Assembly: GCA_021810725.1 (NCBI GenBank)
Contig: JAJZIE010000179.1
Location: 1-5,357, forward strand
From: Bacillota bacterium
Lineage (GTDB): Bacteria > Bacillota > Sulfobacillia > JAJZYS01 > JAJYTV01
Reading direction: 5' to 3'
Length of the DNA stretch: 5,357 bases
Every line of letters starts with the position of its first letter. The first letter of the stretch is position 1. Positions 1-4,800 of the stretch are shown in pieces. The notes under the pieces are model-generated. The model did no database searches and was not told where the DNA came from. It was given only the letters and a program-made list of their open reading frames with translations. A program made the translations under genes and the position numbers.

Positions 1-217
1 CCCACCACGCATCGTCTTCGAGGGACGCGGCACAGACCGGAGCGCCCGCATACGATGGCGGCGTGCGCCCCACAGTGATCGGCACCGGCCCCGACGTCCA
101 ACCACGAATCTCTCTACGTCGGACCTGGCGAAAACCGACCTCTTGACTTATATATACCTGCTAGTAAGAATATCTATGGGTCGGGACACACTTCTCTCGG
201 AAGGGCAGGCGATCAGA
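1..217. other. Upstream non-coding stretch, no gene recognised
   Basis: I find no convincing gene here. Two plus-strand frames stay open for part of the stretch, but neither has a ribosome binding site with a start, nor a recognisable protein sequence. On the minus strand, short open stretches run off the left edge, so the 5' end of a divergent gene cannot be excluded; nothing in them resembles the TetR or MarR regulators that often flank such exporters. A 7-bp inverted repeat, CCGACGT (91-97) and ACGTCGG (116-122), lies just upstream of the promoter-like segment and could be a hairpin or an operator. The last 75 bases are markedly more AT-rich than the rest. Confidence 0.5.
143..171 (+). promoter_or_regulatory. 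Candidate sigma-70-type promoter of the ABC operon
   Basis: TTGACT (143-148) matches five of six bases of the -35 consensus. After a 17-bp spacer, AAGAAT (166-171) matches four of six of the -10 consensus, including the key second A and final T. The segment is an AT-rich island in GC-rich DNA. Transcription would start near 178, leaving about 40 bases of leader before the ATG at 218. A loose TAC-n6-GTA symmetry (155-166) lies between the boxes and might bind a repressor, but it is weak. Confidence 0.45.
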
Positions 218-427
218 ATGCAGCGCAAGGCACTGCTTTGGCTCGGCACGGCTTTCGTCCCCATCGGAGGCCTGGCCTGTGGTCTCGTGGGCCCCGCCCA
301 CTTTGGCCTCGCCATCACCGCACCCGGCAACATCGCGACCGCAGTCCGTGCGCTCTCCGCTCTGGTCGCCGTCGCGGCGTTGGTGCAGCGGCTGGCCATA
401 TCCCGCCGCGGGGCGGAGGTTCGCTGA
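218..427 (+). CDS. Small two-helix membrane protein, first gene of ABC operon
   Basis: This is a 69-residue protein that I do not recognise. It is hydrophobic, with two likely membrane helices at about residues 5-26 and 39-60. A Gly/Pro-containing turn separates them, and the tail is basic (ISRRGAEVR), which favours a cytoplasmic C-terminus. I chose the ATG at 218 because GGAAGGG (199-205) precedes it; the in-frame upstream TTG at 143 would lie inside the promoter-like segment. Its stop codon (TGA, 425-427) shares one base with the ATG of the ATPase gene, so the two are probably translationally coupled. That position suggests an accessory membrane subunit or modulator of the exporter, but this is inference from context. 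It could also be an unrelated small membrane protein. Confidence 0.7.
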   Translation: MQRKALLWLGTAFVPIGGLACGLVGPAHFGLAITAPGNIATAVRALSALVAVAALVQRLAISRRGAEVR

Positions 428-1458
428 TGGCCACCCTAGCGGTCCTGCACGGCCAGGACGACTCCGAGCAGACCCGCCACTCGCCCGCTGCGCTGGGAAG
501 CGGCTTCGCGCTCGCTGCACAGGGCCTCAGGAAGCGGTACGGCGACGGCGCGGAGGCGCTCTGCGGCGTCGACTTCGCGGTGCGCGAAGGCGAGATCTAC
601 GGCCTGCTGGGCCCGAACGGGGCCGGCAAGAGCACAGCGGTGCAGATCCTGACGACGCTCCTCCTGCCGACCGACGGCAGCGCGCAGGTCTTCGGCCGGG
701 ACATCGTCCGCGACCAGGACGCCGTGCGGCGGTCGATCGGGGTGGCCTTGCAGGAGACGGGAGTCGACCCGCTTCTGACGGGATCCGAGGCGCTCGAATT
801 GCAGGGCCGCCTGTATGGCGCCACGCGGCGTGCCGCGCGCGAGCGGGCGCATGAGCTCTCCGGCATGCTTCAGCTCGAGGACTTCGCCCATCGGCGCATC
901 GCGAACTATTCCGGTGGCATGCGACGCAGGCTGGACCTGGCGCTCGGCCTTGTGCACCGCCCGAGGCTCCTCTTCCTCGACGAACCCACGACCGGGCTCG
1001 ATCCCCTGAGCCGCAACGCCCTCTGGGACCTCGTGCGGACGGTCCGCAGCGAGTCCGGGACGACGGTCTTCCTGACGACGCAGTACCTGGAAGAGGCGGA
1101 TACCCTGTGCGACCGCATCGCCATCCTCCGCGCGGGGACCGTGGTCGCCGAGGACACCCCGTCGCGCCTCAAGCGACGCATGCGGCGCGACGTGATCGAG
1201 CTCGAGCCCGAGGACCCCGCGCAGCTGGCGACACTCCTTCGCCTGGTGCGCCGCAGCCAGCCCTCGGCCACGCTGGAGCGCGAGGCGGTGCGAGTCCATG
1301 TCAGCCATGGGGCGACCATCGCGCAGGAGCTGCTGGCGGCGGCGGCCGGGGCCGGAATCGCGCTGGGCGGACTGCGGGTCGCGCCACCGACGCTGGACGA
1401 CGTGTTCCTCGAGCTGACGCGCGAGGACGGGGTTACCGACACGGGAGAGGAGGCCTGA
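427..1458 (+). CDS. ABC transporter ATP-binding protein, DrrA-type (drug/lipid exporter family)
   Basis: This 343-residue cytoplasmic ATPase would power the membrane subunit encoded next. Visible motifs in order are Walker A GPNGAGKST (62-70), Q-loop Gln109, signature YSGGM (161-165), Walker B LLFLDEP (181-187) and D-loop GLDP (190-193). The switch position reads TTQYLEEAD (217-225), with Gln219 where most ABC ATPases have His; this Gln is usual in the DrrA (daunorubicin-resistance) subfamily. Residues from about 240 onward form the C-terminal extension of that subfamily and include PTLDDVF (321-327). The start at 427 follows GGAGG (415-419) at a 7-base spacing; the reading frame stays open further upstream, but there it overlaps the small membrane gene. 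The first 25 or so residues before the nucleotide-binding domain are polar and unusual. The substrate cannot be deduced; antibiotic, lipid or glycoconjugate export are all possible. Confidence 0.95.
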   Translation: MATLAVLHGQDDSEQTRHSPAALGSGFALAAQGLRKRYGDGAEALCGVDFAVREGEIYGLLGPNGAGKSTAVQILTTLLLPTDGSAQVFGRDIVRDQDAVRRSIGVALQETGVDPLLTGSEALELQGRLYGATRRAARERAHELSGMLQLEDFAHRRIANYSGGMRRRLDLALGLVHRPRLLFLDEPTTGLDPLSRNALWDLVRTVRSESGTTVFLTTQYLEEADTLCDRIAILRAGTVVAEDTPSRLKRRMRRDVIELEPEDPAQLATLLRLVRRSQPSATLEREAVRVHVSHGATIAQELLAAAAGAGIALGGLRVAPPTLDDVFLELTREDGVTDTGEEA

Positions 1459-1460
1459 CG

Positions 1461-2237
1461 ATGCTGCGCTTTCTCGAGGAGCTCTGGCTCCTGACCGGCC
1501 GCTCTCTCAAGGTGACCTTGCGCGAGCCCTGGGCGGTGATACCGAACATCGGCATCAGCCTCTTCTTCCTGTTCGTCTACAACGCGGGCCTCAGCGGCAT
1601 CGGGCAGTTGCCCGCCTTCGGCGGTGTCCCCTATCTCGCGTTCATCCTGCCCGTCGCGCTGGTCTCCGGATCTGTCGGCGGCGCCGGCGCCGCCGGCCAG
1701 GCGCTGATCCGTGACCTCGAGTCCCGCTACTTCACCAAGCTTCGCCTTACCCCGGTCTCGCGCACGGCCCTCGTCATGGCGCCGATGCTCTCGGGCATGA
1801 TCCAACTCGTCGCGCAGACGGTCCTGATCCTGCTCGTCGCCCTCGCGCTCGGCCTGAAGCTCCCGGGCGGCCTGCTCGCGGCGGTCGGCGTGGTGGTGCT
1901 CGCGGCCGGGTGGGGTCTCGGCTTCGCGGGCTACGCCGTGGGCACGGCCTTGCGCTCGCGCTCGGGCCGCACCGCGCAGGCGGCCACCTTCATCTTCTTC
2001 CCGCTGCTCTTCCTGAGCGACACGTTCGTGCCCCTGACCCTGATCAAGGCAGGCTGGATGCGCGTCGCGGCCCATGTCAACCCGACGACCTACGTCTTCG
2101 ACGCCATGCGTTCCCTCCTGGCGCACGGCCTCGTCGCGGCGCCCCTCTTGCGCGGCCTTGCGGCGATCGTCGCACTGGCCGTGGTCACGCTGGGCTTCGC
2201 CGTGTACACCGCACAGCGCACCTTGCGCGACGCCTGA
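1461..2237 (+). CDS. ABC-2 type transporter permease, DrrB-like
   Basis: This 258-residue integral membrane protein is the expected partner of the ATPase encoded two bases upstream. About six membrane segments are visible, near residues 26-42, 54-72, 104-130, 138-163, 174-190 and 230-250. The short cytoplasmic stretch with RDLESRYFTKLRLTPVSR (84-101) fits the coupling region that contacts the ATPase in this family. The segment FFPLLFLSDTFVPL (179-192) followed by NPTTYVFDAMR (207-217) is the typical C-terminal ABC-2 signature. GAGGAGG (1447-1453) lies seven bases before the ATG. The length is normal for DrrB-like permeases, and no frameshift or missing segment is evident. Two copies with two ATPases would make the usual exporter. 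The substrate is unknown. Confidence 0.93.
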   Translation: MLRFLEELWLLTGRSLKVTLREPWAVIPNIGISLFFLFVYNAGLSGIGQLPAFGGVPYLAFILPVALVSGSVGGAGAAGQALIRDLESRYFTKLRLTPVSRTALVMAPMLSGMIQLVAQTVLILLVALALGLKLPGGLLAAVGVVVLAAGWGLGFAGYAVGTALRSRSGRTAQAATFIFFPLLFLSDTFVPLTLIKAGWMRVAAHVNPTTYVFDAMRSLLAHGLVAAPLLRGLAAIVALAVVTLGFAVYTAQRTLRDA

Positions 2238-2248
2238 CCCCACGGACA

Positions 2249-2271
2249 TGTCCCAGCCGTTTTGGGGGACA
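2249..2271 (+). terminator. Hairpin just after the ABC operon, possible terminator
   Basis: TGTCCC (2249-2254) and GGGACA (2266-2271) form a 6-bp stem around an 11-base loop, 11 bases after the permease stop codon. The position suits a terminator, but no T-run follows, so Rho-independent termination is uncertain. The left arm is also part of the perfect 10-bp palindrome GGACATGTCC (2244-2253). The dense symmetry could instead be the leftover end of an old mobile element. Confidence 0.3.
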
Positions 2272-2278
2272 GGTCGTG

Positions 2279-2422
2279 TTCGGCAGTCCCGAGGTCTCGG
2301 GAGTCTTAGTGAAAGCCGAATCGCGCAGCGGTGGGCCGCCCGGAGGCAATCCCGTCCGCAGGCGGCCCACTCCAGTGTCCAGGCACGCCTCCGCTATGTC
2401 ATCATGAGTGGCGAGGGGAGGC
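2279..2422 (+). promoter_or_regulatory. Structured leader upstream of the DUF5069 gene, possible RNA switch
   Basis: Nested and successive inverted repeats fill this stretch. TTCGGC (2279-2284) pairs with GCCGAA (2315-2320) and encloses TCCCGAG (2287-2293) with CTCGGGA (2296-2302). Next comes a long stem: GTGGGCCGCC (2331-2340) with GGCGGCCCAC (2361-2370), extended by CGGA (2341-2344) with TCCG (2355-2358) across a two-base bulge. GCCTCC (2387-2392) can pair with GGAGGC (2417-2422), which is the core of the ribosome binding site of the next gene. The same segment, as GCCTCCG (2387-2393), can instead pair over 7 bp with CGGAGGC (2341-2347). The two pairings exclude each other, the layout of a translational switch. 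All pairings are read directly; function is inference, and GC-rich DNA gives such matches by chance more easily. Confidence 0.35.
2331..2370. repeat. Strong imperfect inverted repeat (10 + 4 bp arms)
   Basis: This is the longest GC-rich stem in the intergenic region: two perfect 10-bp outer arms (2331-2340, 2361-2370), an inner 4-bp helix (2341-2344, 2355-2358), a two-base bulge CA (2359-2360) and a loop of about 10 bases. It would form a very stable hairpin from either strand. No T-run follows on either side, so it is not a classical terminator. It may be a transcript-stabilising hairpin, part of the leader described around it, or a dispersed repeat; no second copy is in this window. Confidence 0.8.
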
Positions 2423-2428
2423 TTTTCC

Positions 2429-2869
2429 ATGGACAAGTTTCCGCCGGTCGCGGCCGTGACGGCCAAGGGCCCACTGGGCATCGTCCACCTGCCACGCATG
2501 TGGGCCAAGGCTCTACAGCACGTCACAGGCCACCTGAACGACGACTACATCGTGGGGTGTGGGCTGGACCGCGCCATTACCAAGGCTCTGGGCATCGACA
2601 TGGAGAAGGCGCTCAGGTACATCCAGTCCGAGCGCCCCACCTACCACGAGTTCGAGAACTGGATCGTGGCCGAATGCGGTGGCAGCATCTCCGCGGACAC
2701 GGTCGAGGCGGCGAACGATGCCATCCTCAACATCCAGTTCGATGCCGAGCACGCCAAGGAGTTCCGCGAAGAACTCGGGCTGCCGGAGGAAAGCGATCTC
2801 AGCGGAGCGGCGGACCTCGATACACTGGACGACTGGGCGCAGTTCCACCGCTGGATGACCGCATCGTAG
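2429..2869 (+). CDS. DUF5069 family protein
   Basis: This 146-residue soluble protein has no signal peptide or membrane helix. I assign it to DUF5069 from the family's pattern: LPRMWAKALQHVTG (21-34), the GCGLDR segment (43-48), LGID (54-57) and the stretch around YHEFENWI (72-79). The family has no established biochemical function that I can state. The ATG at 2429 is preceded at seven bases by GAGGGGAGG (2413-2421), a very strong ribosome binding site; the in-frame GTG at 2408 lies upstream of that site and is not chosen. The C-terminal 35 residues are acidic and poorly conserved in character. The gene lies 191 bases after the ABC operon on the same strand, so it may be a separate unit or receive read-through. 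The intervening leader is highly structured. Confidence 0.85.
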   Translation: MDKFPPVAAVTAKGPLGIVHLPRMWAKALQHVTGHLNDDYIVGCGLDRAITKALGIDMEKALRYIQSERPTYHEFENWIVAECGGSISADTVEAANDAILNIQFDAEHAKEFREELGLPEESDLSGAADLDTLDDWAQFHRWMTAS

Positions 2870-2952
2870 CGGCTCCAGCCTTCCGCTCGCGACTGGGCAT
2901 TTTGCCGGCCACACATGCGTCGGCGCCCGGGTCACTTCTGCCGATGTCTGGA

Positions 2953-2972
2953 CCCTGCCCACGACGGCAGGG
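2953..2972 (+). terminator. Hairpin downstream of the DUF5069 gene, possible terminator
   Basis: CCCTGCC (2953-2959) and GGCAGGG (2966-2972) form a perfect 7-bp stem with the loop CACGAC, 83 bases after the DUF5069 stop codon. No T-run follows, so it would be a weak intrinsic terminator at best. It could equally stabilise the 3' end of the transcript. Confidence 0.35.
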
Positions 2973-3057
2973 CCCATGCTTTCGTGCGGCCATAGACCGC
3001 TTGACTGCTGCCTGGGGGTGAAACTACGTCCTAGCATCGGTGTCCGACCATGATTCG

Positions 3058-3087
3058 CCTCTGCCCAGCCGCTCATACTGGCAGAGG
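3058..3087 (+). repeat. Perfect 8-bp inverted repeat overlapping a ribosome-binding-like site
   Basis: CCTCTGCC (3058-3065) and GGCAGAGG (3080-3087) pair perfectly around a 14-base loop. The right arm runs into AGAGGGAGG (3083-3091), a good ribosome-binding sequence five bases before the GTG at 3097. If the small frame there is real, the hairpin could hide its ribosome binding site. Confidence 0.7.
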
Positions 3088-3096
3088 GAGGTTGGC

Positions 3097-3201
3097 GTGT
3101 GTGGCAAAGCGCCGTACATTAAAAAGGCGGAACGTCAAGAGAAGGAGGTGCAGAGCCTTTTGCGCTGTGGCGGTTTCGCGGCGCGAAGGGGAGCTGGCTG
3201 A
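3097..3201 (+). CDS. Doubtful small reading frame (34 aa)
   Basis: A GTG start at 3097 lies five bases after AGAGGGAGG (3083-3091) and opens a 34-codon frame ending in TGA (3199-3201). The product begins MCGKAPYIKKAERQEKEVQS and ends in a Gly/Arg/Ala-rich tail. The first 20 residues are charged and could form a helix; the rest looks like random GC-rich sequence. I recognise no family. It may be a genuine small protein, the broken 5' end of a gene lost near the insertion sequence (whose end is 36 bases downstream), or chance. The strong ribosome binding site is the main support. Confidence 0.2.
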   Translation: MCGKAPYIKKAERQEKEVQSLLRCGGFAARRGAG

Positions 3202-3237
3202 CGGGCTAGTGAAGCGGCCGGGCGCGTTTGCGGGCGG

Positions 3238-3249
3238 ACGGGGACATGG
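3238..3249 (+). repeat. Left terminal inverted repeat of the insertion sequence
   Basis: ACGGGGACATGG is the exact reverse complement of 4788-4799. It lies 107 bases beyond the stop codon of the transposase. The match does not extend further inward or outward. Confidence 0.7.
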
Positions 3250-3282
3250 TTCTCGGGCGTAGGCGCTACGAGAGCGAGGCGT

Positions 3283-3353
3283 TGTCGGCCGGAAGGCACG
3301 TCAAAGGTGGCCGTGGACGCCACGGCCTGGTTTGCATCAAGCGGGGGCCGACA
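3283..3353 (-). terminator. Nested hairpin after the transposase gene, likely terminator
   Basis: GGCCGTGG (3309-3316) and CCACGGCC (3320-3327) form a perfect 8-bp stem with a 3-base ACG loop, about 30 bases past the transposase stop codon on the minus strand. In transcription direction it is followed by ACCTTTGAC, a short T-run. An outer pair, TGTCGGCC (3283-3290) and GGCCGACA (3346-3353), encloses it over another 8 bp. It may end transposase transcription and also block outward or inward read-through. Confidence 0.5.
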
Positions 3354-3356
3354 CGT

Positions 3357-4649
3357 TCAGGCGACCAGGCTGCGGATCTTGCCCGGCTGGTTCTCGCGGA
3401 TATGGCCGATGGCCATGGCCAGCATCACGCAGAGCGCGAGGCCGACGCGCAGCTTCATCTTGGCGAGACCGCGGATGGTGTGCAGCTCAAAGCCGAAGGA
3501 GACGTCGAGGCGGCTGTTCACCCGCTCCACCGCCGTGCGGCCCTTGTAAAGCCGCTTCCAGGCGTAGCCCGAACGGTCGATTGGTGTGAAGATCCGCCGG
3601 TCGATCGCGAGCGGCACACGCAGTCCCTTGGCGAGCGGGCAGGTGTCCACGGCCGGGCAGGCGATGCCGCCGTGGCGGGCCGGGCAGAGTTTTTTCAAGG
3701 TCATGCGGTCCTTCTCGAAGCCGCCGTTGGACATGCGATGCCTCGCGCCCGTCTCAGGCTCGTAGCAGTCGACGTTGCCATGCAAGTCGTAGGTCGCGTT
3801 CGTGTGGCCGGGCAGAAGCCGCGACGTCTCGCCATCCTTCCAGGAGTGGCGGATGTCGATCACAGGTTTGATGCCGTACCGCTCGAAGAGCGTCACCGTC
3901 AGATCGGTGTCGTCGTAGCCCTTGTCCGCCGCAAGGCTCTCCATGCGGTCGAGAAGCCAGTGCTGACGCAAGTCCATCTGCTGCAGCAGGGCCTTGCCGC
4001 CAGACAGGTCCGCCGTGCTGGCCTTGGTCACCGTGAAAGCGAGCGGCAACTCGTACACCGTGTCCACCACGAGGTGCAGGCGGTAGCCGAACCAGTGGAC
4101 GATCTTCTCCCACGCCGTCCCGTCCTTGCGCTGGCCCTTGTAGGTTTTCGTGCCGTAATCCCCGTCGGTGTCCCGCCGTCCGTCCGGCAAGGCGCTCTTT
4201 GCCTTCCCCCTGGCGAAGGAGGCCAGTGCCTTGCCGTCGATCCCCGCATGCTTGCCGAACCCCGGCAGGAGCGTCTCCAGTTCCTCAACCATCCGCTCGA
4301 ACATGGCGTCGATCTCTTCATCCTGCTGGATGACGGCCTGCAGGAACCGGGTGTACGCAGCTGCCGACGGCACGCCATGAAGCCCGCACAAATGCCGCAG
4401 TTGGCCGTTGCGCCCGAGTTCCCGCCGCAGACTCTCAATGCTCGGATGCTGAAACACGACGCCCGCCAGCACGGAGTTCCAGATCGCCCGCACGGGATGG
4501 TCGTCGCGGCCGTGGCCGCGGGCCGCCTCCAGCTTCGCCATCAGCGCTTCATCCGGTAGGTACTCTACGACAAGCCGCAGTCGATCGAGGTCGCCCAGCT
4601 GCTCGATTTCTTCCCACGAAAAAAGCGGAGTCTGTGGTATAATGGCCAT
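3357..4649 (-). CDS. DDE transposase of IS4/IS5 superfamily (IS1182-like)
   Basis: This is a 430-residue, full-length transposase that would cut and join the ends of its element. The N-terminal domain (about 1-125) is the DUF772-type DNA-binding part, with WEEIEQLGDLDRLRLV and a QHPSIESLRREL segment. The likely catalytic triad is Asp138 (GIDGKA), Asp242 (ADKGYDD) and Glu375 (RTAVERVNSRLD), in the usual D...D...E order and spacing. A Cys/His cluster (Cys322, His326, Cys331, Cys337) lies between the second Asp and the Glu, as in IS1182-like proteins, and may bind zinc. The ATG at 4649 follows AAAGGA (complement of 4659-4664) at nine bases. No frameshift or internal stop is present, so the protein is probably functional. 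It stands alone, with no passenger gene. I recall close relatives in Firmicutes, but the family is widely transferred. Confidence 0.93.
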   Translation of the reverse strand: MAIIPQTPLFSWEEIEQLGDLDRLRLVVEYLPDEALMAKLEAARGHGRDDHPVRAIWNSVLAGVVFQHPSIESLRRELGRNGQLRHLCGLHGVPSAAAYTRFLQAVIQQDEEIDAMFERMVEELETLLPGFGKHAGIDGKALASFARGKAKSALPDGRRDTDGDYGTKTYKGQRKDGTAWEKIVHWFGYRLHLVVDTVYELPLAFTVTKASTADLSGGKALLQQMDLRQHWLLDRMESLAADKGYDDTDLTVTLFERYGIKPVIDIRHSWKDGETSRLLPGHTNATYDLHGNVDCYEPETGARHRMSNGGFEKDRMTLKKLCPARHGGIACPAVDTCPLAKGLRVPLAIDRRIFTPIDRSGYAWKRLYKGRTAVERVNSRLDVSFGFELHTIRGLAKMKLRVGLALCVMLAMAIGHIRENQPGKIRSLVA

Positions 4650-4650
4650 G

Positions 4651-4717
4651 CAAGTGAGTCCTTTCTCTGGAGATTAGGCGATTTAGCAACTCCTATTTTA
4701 CCAGAGCGGCTCACTTG
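4651..4717 (-). promoter_or_regulatory. Transposase leader with start-occluding inverted repeat
   Basis: On the minus strand, CAAGTGAG (complement of 4710-4717) can pair with CTCACTTG (complement of 4651-4658), the eight bases directly before C-ATG. CTCTGG (4701-4706) can pair with CCAGAG (4665-4670). The ribosome binding site AAAGGA (4659-4664) would sit in the internal loop between these helices. The upstream arms lie between the -35 and -10 boxes of the likely transposase promoter. The element's own transcript would therefore lack them, and only read-through RNA from outside could fold and hide the start. Confidence 0.55.
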
Positions 4718-4723
4718 TGTCTT
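4695..4723 (-). promoter_or_regulatory. Likely promoter of the transposase gene
   Basis: On the minus strand, AAGACA (complement of 4718-4723) matches four of six -35 bases. After a 17-bp spacer comes TAAAAT (complement of 4695-4700), five of six of the -10 consensus. TGG directly before it gives the TGn extended -10 motif. Transcription would begin near 4688, about 40 bases before the ATG. Confidence 0.55.
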
Positions 4724-4731
4724 TATTTCTG

Positions 4732-4757
4732 GTCCTATGACGCCAGCGTCATAGGAC
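4732..4757. repeat. Perfect 12-bp-arm palindrome in the right end of the insertion sequence
   Basis: GTCCTATGACGC (4732-4743) and GCGTCATAGGAC (4746-4757) are exact reverse complements separated by CA. It lies just upstream of the transposase promoter. It could bind a dimeric protein such as the transposase, or act as a hairpin against incoming transcription. No T-run follows on either strand. Confidence 0.85.
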
Positions 4758-4759
4758 AC

Positions 4760-4795
4760 GGACATGGGGTGAATCTTGCGATCCGCCCCATGTCC
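4760..4795. repeat. Long near-palindrome containing the right terminal repeat
   Basis: GGACATGGGG (4760-4769) and CCCCATGTCC (4786-4795) are perfect 10-bp arms. The pairing continues inward with a T-G wobble, a G-C pair, a mismatch and ATC/GAT, closing on the loop TTGC (4776-4779). The outer right part overlaps the terminal inverted repeat, so the right end carries two opposed copies of GGACATGG while the left end has one. Confidence 0.8.
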
Positions 4796-4799
4796 CCGT
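4788..4799 (-). repeat. Right terminal inverted repeat of the insertion sequence
   Basis: CCATGTCCCCGT is the exact reverse complement of 3238-3249. It lies about 140 bases upstream of the transposase start. The bases immediately outside (TGCAGAAT) do not match those outside the left end (GGGCGG), so no target duplication is seen. Confidence 0.7.
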
Positions 4800-4800
4800 T

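Larger units (their letters stand above)
2870..3237. other. Intergenic stretch between DUF5069 gene and insertion sequence
   Basis: No convincing gene is visible apart from one doubtful small frame at 3097-3201. The stretch holds two clear hairpins (2953-2972 and 3058-3087). A TTGACT hexamer (3001-3006) resembles a -35 box but has no good -10 at the right distance. A 9-base sequence AAGGAGGTG (3142-3150) is fully complementary to the usual 16S rRNA 3' end. Short open frames on either strand here encode Arg-rich, unstructured sequence typical of non-coding GC-rich DNA. Confidence 0.5.
3238..4799 (-). mobile_element. Complete insertion sequence, about 1.56 kb, DDE transposase
   Basis: The element is bounded by perfect 12-bp inverted repeats, ACGGGGACATGG at 3238-3249 and CCATGTCCCCGT at 4788-4799. 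They flank one full-length transposase gene on the minus strand with a promoter and ribosome binding site of its own. The outer edge may differ by one to three bases, because no target duplication is evident that would fix it. Both ends are structured: a CGTAG/CTACG hairpin (3258-3270) and a nested hairpin lie at the left, and three inverted repeats lie at the right. The intact gene and identical ends suggest a recent, possibly active copy. The transposase resembles the IS1182-like branch of the IS4/IS5 superfamily; the exact family is not certain. Confidence 0.75.

Noticed and set aside
143..217. N-terminal extension of the small membrane gene from the TTG at 143 or the ATG at 176
   Set aside because: The extension overlaps the best promoter-like sequence and lacks a ribosome binding site; the ATG at 218 has one.
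906..2249. Long minus-strand open frame (447 codons) opposite the ABC genes
   Set aside because: The plus-strand ATPase and permease carry textbook motifs and coupled starts. The antisense product is Arg/Glu/Gln-rich, as expected from GC-biased codons read in reverse.
3228..4559. Long plus-strand open frame (443 codons) opposite the transposase
   Set aside because: It is the antisense of a clearly recognisable transposase. Its product is a low-information Arg/Val/Ala/His-rich sequence with no family likeness, and no ribosome binding site supports it.
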